This document shows, piece by piece, positions 26,498-33,974 of a DNA stretch of 64,000 nt. The stretch covers positions 6,808,001-6,872,000 of the forward strand of contig NZ_JAPZBC010000001.1 in assembly GCF_027460265.1 (NCBI RefSeq), written 5' to 3'. How positions within the stretch are numbered: position 1 is the stretch's first letter; the number at the start of each line of letters is the position of its first letter. The DNA is from Streptomyces sp. WMMC940. Lineage in GTDB: Bacteria > Actinomycetota > Actinomycetes > Streptomycetales > Streptomycetaceae. A program made the translations under genes and the position numbers. Below the pieces are notes generated by a model, which saw only the letters and a list, made by a program, of their open reading frames with translations, had not been told where the DNA came from and searched no databases.

Positions 26498-26573
26498 GGC
26501 AGCCCCGTTCGTGATTCACGCGAAGAATCTGGGAACGACGCTAGAGGGGTGCGTTATTTTCTCGATATCGTGT

Positions 26574-26605
26574 CGGTTTCACGGGGGTCCCGACGCGTGA
26601 AATCG
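26574..26605. promoter_or_regulatory. Inverted repeat in the divergent regulator/small-peptide intergenic region
   Basis: CGGTTTCACG (26574-26583) faces CGTGAAATCG (26596-26605), matching at 9 of 10 positions across a 12-nt spacer. It sits between the SARP gene (-) and the small-peptide gene (+), in an AT-richer patch. It looks like a dimeric repressor or activator site; the protein is unknown, and the MarR regulator at 30 kb is one candidate. Confidence 0.4.
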
Positions 26606-26695
26606 GTGGGACAAGGGATCGAAAGGAGGCGTCCCTACTGTCCGTTCGTACCGCAGCAAGCGGCAATGACGGTCCACCGATGAGGGGGAATCGCA

Positions 26696-26893
26696 ATGCG
26701 CAGCACTCGGACGGCGAAGCGGGCGACGATGGCCGGTCTGTTCGTACTGGCGGGGCTCATCACGGGCGCCGGCGCCGGACTGGGCTTCACCGGGCACTCC
26801 ACGACGGTCGCGAACGCCGACGACATGCCCTGGGGCATCGTCGAACCGACGGGGCCGACCGCGGCCTCCGACGACGACATGCCCTGGGGCTGA
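26696..26893 (+). CDS. Small exported peptide with duplicated DDMPWG motif
   Basis: A 65-residue protein starting at ATG with GGGGGA 6 nt upstream. Residues 1-35 form a signal-like segment: basic RSTRTAKR followed by a hydrophobic stretch AGLFVLAGLITGAGAGL. After a likely VANA cleavage region, the rest is short and acidic and contains DDMPWG twice, once in the middle and once as the exact C-terminus. I know no family for it. It lies between two AfsR-type regulators on the opposite strand and ends 25 bp before the stop of one of them. A signalling peptide sensed by the cluster regulators, or a secreted factor tied to the product, are both possible. No modification enzymes lie beside it, so a RiPP is less likely. 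Confidence 0.75.
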   Translation: MRSTRTAKRATMAGLFVLAGLITGAGAGLGFTGHSTTVANADDMPWGIVEPTGPTAASDDDMPWG

Positions 26894-26917
26894 GTCCCCG
26901 AACCCTCCGGGACCGGC

Positions 26918-29900
26918 TCAGTCGGACCGGTCCGCCAGGAGCAGCCGCAACGTCCCGGGTGTGAAGCATCGTTCCGTCCCGGGGACCGCGGCAGCACCCG
27001 CCCCGCCCGGCCCGCCGCGCAGCGCGGCGAGCAGCCTCAAGACCCTTTCCCGCCAGGGCTGGGCCCCGACTTCGCCGAGCGCGGCATGAGCCCGCTCGAA
27101 CCTCTCCGCCGCTGCCGAGTGCCGGCCGTCCAGCGCCTCCACACAGCCCAGATCGGTCTCCACCCGCGCGTACAGGAAGCGGTCGGACAGTTCCTCAGTG
27201 ATCTCCAGGGCCTGCCTCAGCGTGCTCTCGGCCGCCGGGAGCAGGCCCTGGCTCCACTGCGTCTCGCCCAGTCCGCGCAGCGCGTGTGCCTCGCCGACCC
27301 GGTCGCCCTCCTTGCGGGACAACTGCAGCACCTCGTGGAAGGACTGGGCCGCGTCGTCCAGTTCGCCCGCGCACAGTCGCGCCTCCGCGAGCCGGTAGAG
27401 GTTCTGCGTCTCCGCGCGCACCGACCCGGACCGCCGGCTGAGCGCCACCGCCTCCACGGCCAGTGGGAGCGCCTGCCCCACTTGTCCGCGGTCCAGTTCT
27501 ATCTGCGCCAGATAGCCGAGCAGATGGGCCTGGTTGCGGGTGTCGCGCACCTCGGAGAAGCCCTCCAGCGCGGCCCGGCAGAACTCCAGCGCCCGGTCCC
27601 AGTCCCCCTGGAGCCTGGCACACATCGCCAGGTTCCGCTGGGCGAGCGCCGCCCCGTGGACGTCGTCGCTGCCCCGCAGGATTCGCAGAGCGGCCATGTT
27701 CCAACCCTCGGCCTGCTCGTAGCGCCGCTGGTAGATGGCGAGCGAGCCCAGCAGGCGCAGCGTCGTGGCCTCGCCCACCCGGTCGCCCACGCGCCGGGCG
27801 GAGGACAGGGCCGCGTCGGCGCAACGCTGCCAGTCCTCCAGGTAGTTGCGCGTCTCGAAGTGCGGCACCGCGCTCTCCGTCAGGGCCCACGCGTACCGCG
27901 CCCGGCCCGTCTCGGCCGCGTGCGCCACGACGTCCGCGACCGCGGCCCGCTCGGACTCGAACCAGTCCAGCGGCGCGGCAAGCAGTTCGTCCGCCGTTCC
28001 CGACAGGAAGGCCGGTGCCCGCTGCGCCGGTCGGCCCACCGGGAAGTCCCGGCCGTCCAGCCGCCGATGTGCCTCCTCCGCGAGCCACAGCCAGGCGGCG
28101 AACGCGCGCTCCAGCGCGGCGTCGCACTGCTCCTCCGTCTCGTCGGCCTCGGCACGCTCGCGCGCGAAGAGCTGGAGCAGGTCCTGGAACCGGTACCGGG
28201 CGGGCCTGCCCGGTACCGGCTCCACGGCCTCCAGCAACTGGGCGTCCACGAGCTGGTCGAGCAGTTCCTCGGCCCGCCACAGGCTGGTGTCGACCGTCGC
28301 GGCCGCGGCCCACGCCGCGAAGTCCGGGGTGCGCAGCAGCCCGAGCCGGCGGTACATCCGGGCCGCCTCCGGAGACAGGTCCCGGTAGGTCAGCCGGAAG
28401 CCGGCCCGGACCCCGCCCTCCTCCGGGCTCAGCTCGTCCAGCCGCCGCCGCTGGTCGCGCAGTCGCTCGACCAGCCCGCGCACCGTGAGACCGGGTTTGG
28501 CCGCCAGCCGTGCTCCCGCGATCCGCAGCGCCAGCGGCAGGCAGTCGCAGAGCGCGCTCAGCTGCTCGAGCCCCACCGGGTCGCTGCCGAAGCGGTCGGT
28601 ACCGGCGATCTTGGTGAGCAGTGTGGTGGCCTCGGCGGGCGGGAGGACGCGCAACCTGATCCGCAGAGCCGTGTAGTCGCCGGTCACATCGTCCAGGACC
28701 TCGCGCCCGGTGGCCAGGACGACACTTCGGCCGCCGCCCGGGAGCAGGGGCCGCAGTTGGGCGAACGACCGTACGTTGTCCAGGAGGACCAGCATTCTGC
28801 GCGTGCTGAGCAGGCTCCGGTACAGCGCCGCACGCTCGTCGAGCTCCTCCGGGATCTGCGGGGCAGGCACCCCGAGCGCGCGGAGGAAGCGGTCGAGCAC
28901 GGCGGCGGGGGAGACCGGGGGGTTCTCCTCGTCGTAGCCGCGCAGATCGGCGAAGAGCTGACCGTCCGGGAAGCGGTCGGCGGCCTGACTCGCCCAGTGA
29001 ACGGACAGTGCGGTCTTGCCCACCCCGCCCACACCGACGACCGTGGCCAAGGCGGGGGCGTGGGGGTGGTAGGGCTCCTTGAGCAGCCGGTCGAGCGCGG
29101 CCAATTCCTGCTGTCGTCCGGTGAACCGCATGACGTCCGCGGGCAGTTGTGCCGGAACCGTCAGGACGTTGACCGACGCGGGTGGAGCGGTGGCGGGCGG
29201 TCGGGACAGCTCGGGCGAGTCGTGCAGGATCAGATCGTGCAACTGCTGCAGCGCGGGCCCCGGTTCGATGCCCAGCTCCTCGTTCAGCAGCCGGCGCCCC
29301 AGCCGGAACACCTCCAGGGCCTCGGCGCGCTGTCCGGAGCGGTAGAGGGCCAGCATCAGATGCTCGCGCGACTGCTCCCGCAGGGGGTGCCGTGCCACGA
29401 GTTCACCGAGCTCCCCGGTCAGCACCCGGTGTCTGCCCAGCTCCAGCATCAGACCGGCGCGCTCCTCCATCAGATCGAGCCGGAGCTGCTCCAACCTGGC
29501 CGCCTCCGCCTCGATCCGCTCGCCCGAGAGCTTGTCCAGCGCCGCCCCCCGCCACTTGCTGAGAGCCTCCTCCAACAGCGCGCAGGCGTCCTCGGCCCGA
29601 CCGTGGCGCGCGGCGTCACGCCCCTGTTCCGCGTGCTGCAGAAACTCCACGACGTCGATGCGGTGCTCACCGCGGGCGAGTACGTAGCCGGGCGGGGACG
29701 TCAGCAGCAGCTCGCTCTCGCCCGCTTCCTTGAAGGTCTTGCGCAGCGTGGCGACGCAGATGGCGATCTGGTTGCGGGCGGTCGCCGGAGGGCTCTCCGG
29801 CCACACCGCGTCCACCAGGGTGTCCACGGACACGATCCGGTCGGCGGAGAGAAGCAGCATCGCGAGGACGGTGGACTGGCGTCTGCCTTTGATCCGGACC

Positions 29901-29959
29901 GGCACCCCGTCTGCCTGAACCAGCAGGGGGCCGAGCATTCTGAAGACTAACTGGTTCAA
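26918..29959 (-). CDS. AfsR-like SARP-NB-ARC-TPR regulator with a TTA codon
   Basis: A 1013-residue full-length AfsR-type regulator: OmpR-type winged helix and activation domain (about 1-250), NB-ARC ATPase (Walker A GVGGVGKTAL near 310, LVLLDNVRS) and a C-terminal TPR array (about 680-960, with repeats such as ALAQRNLAMCARLQGDWDRALEF). I take TTG 29959 as start because SARPs begin just before FRxLGPL and GGGGGA lies 5-6 nt upstream; the in-frame ATG at 29938 would cut into the first strand. With this start, codon 4 (29950-29948) is TTA, the rare leucine codon read by the bldA tRNA in Streptomyces. Translation would then be delayed to the developmental switch. Expected role: pathway activator of the NRPS cluster. 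Confidence 0.92.
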   Translation of the reverse strand: MNQLVFRMLGPLLVQADGVPVRIKGRRQSTVLAMLLLSADRIVSVDTLVDAVWPESPPATARNQIAICVATLRKTFKEAGESELLLTSPPGYVLARGEHRIDVVEFLQHAEQGRDAARHGRAEDACALLEEALSKWRGAALDKLSGERIEAEAARLEQLRLDLMEERAGLMLELGRHRVLTGELGELVARHPLREQSREHLMLALYRSGQRAEALEVFRLGRRLLNEELGIEPGPALQQLHDLILHDSPELSRPPATAPPASVNVLTVPAQLPADVMRFTGRQQELAALDRLLKEPYHPHAPALATVVGVGGVGKTALSVHWASQAADRFPDGQLFADLRGYDEENPPVSPAAVLDRFLRALGVPAPQIPEELDERAALYRSLLSTRRMLVLLDNVRSFAQLRPLLPGGGRSVVLATGREVLDDVTGDYTALRIRLRVLPPAEATTLLTKIAGTDRFGSDPVGLEQLSALCDCLPLALRIAGARLAAKPGLTVRGLVERLRDQRRRLDELSPEEGGVRAGFRLTYRDLSPEAARMYRRLGLLRTPDFAAWAAAATVDTSLWRAEELLDQLVDAQLLEAVEPVPGRPARYRFQDLLQLFARERAEADETEEQCDAALERAFAAWLWLAEEAHRRLDGRDFPVGRPAQRAPAFLSGTADELLAAPLDWFESERAAVADVVAHAAETGRARYAWALTESAVPHFETRNYLEDWQRCADAALSSARRVGDRVGEATTLRLLGSLAIYQRRYEQAEGWNMAALRILRGSDDVHGAALAQRNLAMCARLQGDWDRALEFCRAALEGFSEVRDTRNQAHLLGYLAQIELDRGQVGQALPLAVEAVALSRRSGSVRAETQNLYRLAEARLCAGELDDAAQSFHEVLQLSRKEGDRVGEAHALRGLGETQWSQGLLPAAESTLRQALEITEELSDRFLYARVETDLGCVEALDGRHSAAAERFERAHAALGEVGAQPWRERVLRLLAALRGGPGGAGAAAVPGTERCFTPGTLRLLLADRSD

Positions 29960-30117
29960 GAGGTCCCCCCGATGTGCCCCTGTTCAAGGCGCTGACGGTA
30001 CAATACGGAAGCACTCGAAATCGGCCATCAACAGCCCTTCCGGCAGGGCGATTTCCAGCCCTGGCGGGTGGACCGCGGAGCGTGCGGGCGCGGTGGCCCC
30101 ACAGGGGCTTCGCGGAC

Positions 30118-30609
30118 TCAGGAACGGGTTTGCGGTGCGACGGCGCAGAGGGCCCGCGACAATTCCCCCAGCATCTCGATGATCTTGCGGAATCCATCCT
30201 CGCCACCCAGCTCTCCGCACAGTCGGCGGGTCAGTTCGGCCTGGCCGGGCTCGATTCCGTGCAGGACCGCCCTACCGCCGTCGGTGACCTCGAGCAGTTT
30301 GGCGCGCCGGTGTGCCGGGTTGTCCCGGTAGGCTGCCAGTCTCCGGCTCACCAGCACATCGGACGTACGCTGCACGCTCTGTCGGGTGACACCCAGGAGG
30401 CGGGCCACCTCGGAGACGGGTCGCGGCCCGGTGCCTATGGCGTTGAGTACCTGCCACTGGGCCGCGCTGAGTCCGTGCGCCAGCGTCAGCCTGTTGAGCT
30501 CGGCCGTGAACCTGCCGGTCAGGTGGAGCACCGCGAGTGCGGAGCGGCTGAGCGCGTCGACGCTGGTCACGCCACCACGAGCGTCCTCACAGTACTTGGC
30601 GACACGCAA
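30118..30609 (-). CDS. MarR-family transcriptional regulator
   Basis: A 163-residue MarR protein: the winged helix is LSAAQWQVLNAIGTGPRPVSEVARLLGVTRQSVQRTSDVLVSRRL, with the wing at DNPAHRRAKLLEVTDGG and dimerisation helices at both ends. I chose TTG 30609 because GGAGGGGG lies 6 nt upstream; an in-frame ATG at 30720 would add a 37-residue extension without family resemblance. MarR proteins usually repress transport or redox genes and respond to small phenolic or oxidising ligands. It lies 159 bp upstream of the AfsR-like gene on the same strand and may form the border of the cluster. Its target is unknown. Confidence 0.85.
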   Translation of the reverse strand: MRVAKYCEDARGGVTSVDALSRSALAVLHLTGRFTAELNRLTLAHGLSAAQWQVLNAIGTGPRPVSEVARLLGVTRQSVQRTSDVLVSRRLAAYRDNPAHRRAKLLEVTDGGRAVLHGIEPGQAELTRRLCGELGGEDGFRKIIEMLGELSRALCAVAPQTRS

Positions 30610-31467
30610 AACGGCCCCCTCCGCAGGAAGTCGACACACTGAGCGTCCGTCGGTCCGCGGCCCCCGATGGTTCCGGCCACATGTTGCCGCACCGTACCGT
30701 TGGCCGAACGCAGTGTCCATGATGTGTTCGATTACCGGAATCTCACGCGCCGCTTGTGGTGGCCGCCTCCGCCGAACCTCGGGAACGAAGCAGCGGATCC
30801 ATGTGGCACCCCGCCGACGGCCGATGCCGTGCGGCCGGCCGGACGGCCGCGGCGGGGAGGCGAGACCGATGCCGCCCGAGTCGCGGTCATCCGGTCGGTG
30901 CGAAGCGCGTCGGCACCTCGGTGCGGCCGTCGTCGCGCCGACAGCAGACGCCAGCGGCCCGCTGGTTGATGTGGGCGGCCCACCGGAAGGGACTGCCGGG
31001 TGTCTCGTCGGCAGTGCGGGGTCTTCGTAGTCACTGCGGCACAGCCGCATCCCGCCGTGTAGACGCCCGTGCGGATGCCGAACCATCGTGGACGGGGCGG
31101 GCGATGCGGCCGACGGACTCGCCGGTGGCCGAGGCGGGTCGCCGGACTTCGCGGTGTGCTGCCGGGTGGGCGGGGCAATCGTGCGCGAAGGGACGGAGGA
31201 ACCGAGGGACCGAGTACGCCGCCGGGCCGGGTGAGGAGCACCGAGCGCCGAGCCGGGAGCGCGGACGGCCCTGCGGCGGGCTCCGGTCCGCACGGACCTT
31301 CCGGGCGCCGCGCCATCGATGAGCGGTGTTTCGGCAGGCGTTCGTTCGGCGGATGGTCGTTCGCCGGGCGGTCGTTTCGGTGCGCGTCATTCCGGTGACC
31401 CGCGCGGAAACGAGGCCGGCCCGGTATCCGCCGCGCGAATACCGGGCCTCGGAGCCGGAGGGCCCCC
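30610..31467. other. Gene-free stretch (858 bp)
   Basis: I find no supportable gene. Open frames on both strands are long only because of the GC content; they are rich in Arg, Pro and Ala, lack family resemblance and have no ribosome sites. The only structure I can point to is the hairpin at 31418-31448. It may mark the border between the NRPS cluster and the stress-gene region. Confidence 0.55.
31418..31448 (-). terminator. Hairpin terminator of the CsbD gene
   Basis: A 10-bp perfect inverted repeat (arms 31418-31427 and 31439-31448) with an 11-nt loop lies 20 bp beyond the CsbD stop on the - strand. Confidence 0.6.
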
Positions 31468-31641
31468 TCAGCGGTGAAAGGCGTCCTTGGTCTTCTCCTT
31501 CGCCGCGCGCATATCGCCCTTCGACTGTTCGGCCCGCCCCTCGGCGGTCATCCGTTCGTTGCCGACCGCGCGTCCCAGGGTCTCCTTCACCTTGCCCTTG
31601 GCCTGCTCGATCTTGGCCTGGGTCTTCTCGTCCGCAGCCAT
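31468..31641 (-). CDS. CsbD-family stress protein
   Basis: A 57-residue, highly charged helical protein of the CsbD family: KIEQAKGKVKETLGRAVGNE, then GRAEQSKGDMRAAKEKTKDAF. It was first known as a SigB-controlled gene in Bacillus; its molecular job is unknown. The start is ATG. Upstream lies a SigB-like promoter (GTTT-N14-GGGTGA) ending about 45 bp before the start, in keeping with general-stress control. It is divergent from the small hydrophobic protein gene. Confidence 0.88.
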   Translation of the reverse strand: MAADEKTQAKIEQAKGKVKETLGRAVGNERMTAEGRAEQSKGDMRAAKEKTKDAFHR

Positions 31642-31685
31642 GACTCTCACTTCCCGGAAGTCGACGACAGGTGCACTGCGTCGAC

Positions 31686-31709
31686 TCACCCGAGCCCGCG
31701 CCGTCAAAC
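31686..31709 (-). promoter_or_regulatory. SigB-like promoter of the CsbD gene
   Basis: On the - strand, GTTT (31709-31706), 14 nt, then GGGTGA (31691-31686). Streptomyces SigB promoters follow GNNT-N14-16-GGGTAC/T; only the end of the -10 differs. It would start transcription near 31678, 37 nt before the ATG. Confidence 0.5.
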
Positions 31710-31807
31710 CCCCCGGTCCGTCCGGGAAAGGACGGCGGAGTGATCGACCGTGCCGCAGGTATGAATTCGCGGAGTGGGGGCAACCGTGGCTTCGGAGGTT
31801 GATAAAC

Positions 31808-31978
31808 ATGGTTCCGTTGCTGCTGGTTCTCATACTCGCCGCGCTGCTTTTCGGTGCTGGATTCGCTCTCGAAGCGCTCTGGTGGATCGCCGCGATCGTC
31901 CTCGTCGTCTGGCTGCTCGGTTTCGTCATCCGGCCGGCCGGGCCCGGTGGCGGCCGGGGACGCTGGTACCGCTGGTAG
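31808..31978 (+). CDS. Small hydrophobic membrane protein
   Basis: A 56-residue protein of a kind common in Streptomyces. Two hydrophobic segments (PLLLVLILAALLFGAGFAL and WWIAAIVLVVWLLGFVI) are followed by a short basic tail. It is predicted to sit in the cytoplasmic membrane as a helical hairpin. The start is ATG with GGAGG 9 nt upstream; longer frames upstream lack support. It is divergent from the CsbD gene. An imperfect SigB-like element (GAGT-N15-AGGTAT) lies about 50 bp upstream, so the two may be induced together. Function unknown. Confidence 0.8.
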   Translation: MVPLLLVLILAALLFGAGFALEALWWIAAIVLVVWLLGFVIRPAGPGGGRGRWYRW

Positions 31979-32003
31979 GTCGGCGCCGCGCCGACTGCCC
32001 GAA

Positions 32004-32040
32004 CGCGGGTGCCCCGGGAGGACCTCCCGGGGCACCCGCG
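32004..32040. terminator. Bidirectional hairpin terminator
   Basis: A 17-bp perfect inverted repeat (arms 32004-32020 and 32024-32040) with a 3-nt loop lies between the small membrane protein (+) and the LysR-type domain gene (-), which converge here. Confidence 0.8.
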
Positions 32041-32078
32041 TCCCCGTGTCCGGACGGCGCCCGAACGGACCCCGTGGA

Positions 32079-32864
32079 TCAGGAGCGGCGGCGCGGCTTG
32101 CCGGGCCGGGCACCCCTGCGCCCGGCGGAAGCGCCGCCGCGCCCTGTTGCAGCACCGCGCCGTCCCCCGGACGCGGTCTTGCCGCCCGCCGCTTCGCGCG
32201 CCGGGCGGCCCGAGCGCCGGGCCTTGTCCTTCGGCTGCTCCGCGGGGGAGGTGCGGCGGCCCCGCGTGCTGTTGACGGTCCTCCCGCGGACGACGCCGAT
32301 GAAGTCGTCCACCAGATCGGTGGTCCGATCCTCGGGCCAGGACAGGGCGACGCCCGACTGAGGGGCGTCGGTGACCGGGCGGTATGTGAGGTCCCTGCGG
32401 TGGTGCAGCCGGGCGAGGGACTGGGGGACCACCAGCACACCCACCCCCGCGGCCACGAGCTCGATCGCGTCCGCGGTCGTCGCCGGGCGCTCGATCGCGG
32501 GACGTCCGGGGAGGTCCCGCCACTCGAGGGTGTCGTCCAGCGGGTGGAACACGACGTCGTCGGCGAGGTCCTCCAGGGACACCTCGTCGACGGCCGAGAT
32601 CGCGTGGTCCTTCGGCACGACGACCACCGTCGTCTCCGTGTAGAGGGGGATGGCGCTGAAAACGGCGCGGTCGACGGGCAGTCGCACCACACCGGCGTCG
32701 GCGCCCCCGTCGCGCAACAGCCCCGGCGCCTCGGCGGCCGGCACCGCGATGAGGTCCAGTGGGACGTCCGGCAGCCGATCCTGCCAGATCCGCACCCATT
32801 TGCCAGGAGTCACGCCGGGTACGTAGGCGAGCCTGAACGAGGGGGGAGCTTCCGAGCCAGTCAC
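32079..32864 (-). CDS. LysR-type substrate-binding domain protein without HTH
   Basis: A 261-residue protein. Residues 8-195 match the effector-binding half of LysR regulators (FRLAYVPGVTP, ADAGVVRLP, VVVVPKDHAISA, LVAAGVGVLVVPQSLA). The N-terminal winged helix is missing and there is no open frame upstream that could encode it. Residues 200-261 form a basic, low-complexity tail rich in Arg, Gly, Ala and Lys (RRGARPGKPRRRS at the end), which may bind nucleic acid. It is divergent from a DUF5997 gene with only 57 bp between starts; I recall this pairing in other Streptomyces. It may be a ligand-sensing partner protein rather than a classical transcription factor. Confidence 0.8.
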   Translation of the reverse strand: MTGSEAPPSFRLAYVPGVTPGKWVRIWQDRLPDVPLDLIAVPAAEAPGLLRDGGADAGVVRLPVDRAVFSAIPLYTETTVVVVPKDHAISAVDEVSLEDLADDVVFHPLDDTLEWRDLPGRPAIERPATTADAIELVAAGVGVLVVPQSLARLHHRRDLTYRPVTDAPQSGVALSWPEDRTTDLVDDFIGVVRGRTVNSTRGRRTSPAEQPKDKARRSGRPAREAAGGKTASGGRRGAATGRGGASAGRRGARPGKPRRRS

Positions 32865-32921
32865 CGCTCCAGGTTATCCGGCGTGGTCGGAGCTCGTGCA
32901 CGCGCTCGATATCCTTGTCCC

Positions 32922-33323
32922 ATGACGTCGCACCACGGCACCCAGACCATGAAGCCCGCCACGGCGGCCAAGAAGCTGGGTGTGTACCTCGAAGCCACCC
33001 CTGCGGAGTTCCGGGAGGGCGTCGTCTCGCGCGACGAGCTCAACGCGCTCCAGTCCGACCCGCCCGAGTGGCTCCGCGAGCTGCGGCGCAACGGCCCGCA
33101 CCCGCGTCCCGTGGTCGCGGCGAAGCTGGGCGTCTCCATCTCCGGCCTGGCCCGCGGCGGTGTGACGGAGCCCCTGACCACGGAGCAGATCGAGGCGCTG
33201 AAGCAGGAGGGCCCCGAGTGGCTCCAGCGGGAGCGCGCGACCCAGGCCGAGGTGCGCAAGGAGGCCGTGCGCCTCAGGGAGAAGCGCGCCGAGAAGGACG
33301 CCGAGGCCGAGGGGCGTTCCTGA
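32922..33323 (+). CDS. DUF5997 family protein
   Basis: A 133-residue soluble protein matching the actinobacterial DUF5997 family. It opens with MKPATAAKKLGVYLEATP and has two similar PEWL(R/Q) segments (DPPEWLRELRRNGPHPRP and EGPEWLQRERATQ) bracketing a VVAAKLGVSISGLARGG stretch that looks helix-turn-helix-like. The C-terminus is a charged helix (EKRAEKDAEAEGRS). It is divergent from the LysR-type domain gene and a functional link is likely. Function unknown; a DNA-binding role is suggested only by the short HTH-like piece. Confidence 0.78.
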   Translation: MTSHHGTQTMKPATAAKKLGVYLEATPAEFREGVVSRDELNALQSDPPEWLRELRRNGPHPRPVVAAKLGVSISGLARGGVTEPLTTEQIEALKQEGPEWLQRERATQAEVRKEAVRLREKRAEKDAEAEGRS

Positions 33324-33388
33324 CGGCAGGCCCGTGCGCGGGCCGGCCCGCCGGTGACCAGGAGTCCCCGCGCCGGTGATCAGCGGCG

Positions 33389-33751
33389 TCAATACGTGAT
33401 CTTCGTCCACGCGATCGTGCCGAGCAGGCCCGTCCCCCGCCGAGGTCGAGGCCGCCTTCCGGCTCCACGGTCTGCCGGCCCGGCGCCCGCGCCCGGGCCG
33501 ATCCCCACGTACACCCCGCTGCCCCGCAGGGTCGCCGCGTCGACGGCGGAGTAGCGTCAGACGAACACGCTGTGCCCGGCGACGTGGGCGTCGGCGGTGA
33601 TGTGCGGGACCGGGTTCGCCGCGTCGACGGCGGAGTAGCGCCAGACGGACACGCTGCGTGCCGAGTCCCCGGGGCGCAGCGGGACCGGGTGCGGGCCCGG
33701 GTCGTCGAGCCGGGTGATCGGTTCCGTCCCCTTGAGCACGGTCACGTCCAT
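33389..33751 (-). pseudogene. Small hypothetical gene with internal duplication and in-frame TGA
   Basis: From ATG 33751 a frame runs 64 codons, meets TGA at 33559-33557, and continues for 55 more codons to TGA 33391-33389. The segment SVSVWRYSAVDAA before the first stop recurs directly across it as SVFV-stop-RYSAVDAA, so TGG (Trp) has become TGA. Beyond it the frame still reads sensibly (GSGVYVGIGPGAG and GTIAWTKITY at the end). I therefore read this as a gene interrupted by one nonsense change, or one that ends early at the 64-residue form. The product family is not recognised. No convincing ribosome site is visible; ATG 33811 is an alternative start. Confidence 0.5.
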
Positions 33752-33878
33752 GGGCCGCACGTACCATCTCGCGGACGGTGTCGCCCGAACCGTCCCGTGG
33801 ACGGCGCGCATGTGCGTCCAGGACGTTGCCGAGGCCGTGGTCAGGTCTCCGCCTTCCTGGCTCTTCGGCCCGGAAGGT

Positions 33879-33952
33879 CCGTCACACCACCGCAGTGTGA
33901 CGGCACCGGATCGTGACCGTGCCCCGCGACCCAGATGGGCCTCGGGGCACGG
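33879..33952 (-). terminator. Two hairpins after the LAETG protein gene
   Basis: On the downstream side of the LAETG gene are two inverted repeats: arms 33917-33925 with 33944-33952 (9 bp, 18-nt loop), and arms 33879-33887 with 33895-33903 (9 bp, 7-nt loop). Either could terminate the - strand transcript. Confidence 0.55.
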
Positions 33953-33974
33953 ACCCGCCTTGCGCGGACGGCGG

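Noticed and set aside
30732..31316. 194-codon - strand frame in the gene-free region
   Set aside because: It is rich in Arg and Pro with no ribosome site and no recognisable fold, and it overlaps equally open frames on both strands.
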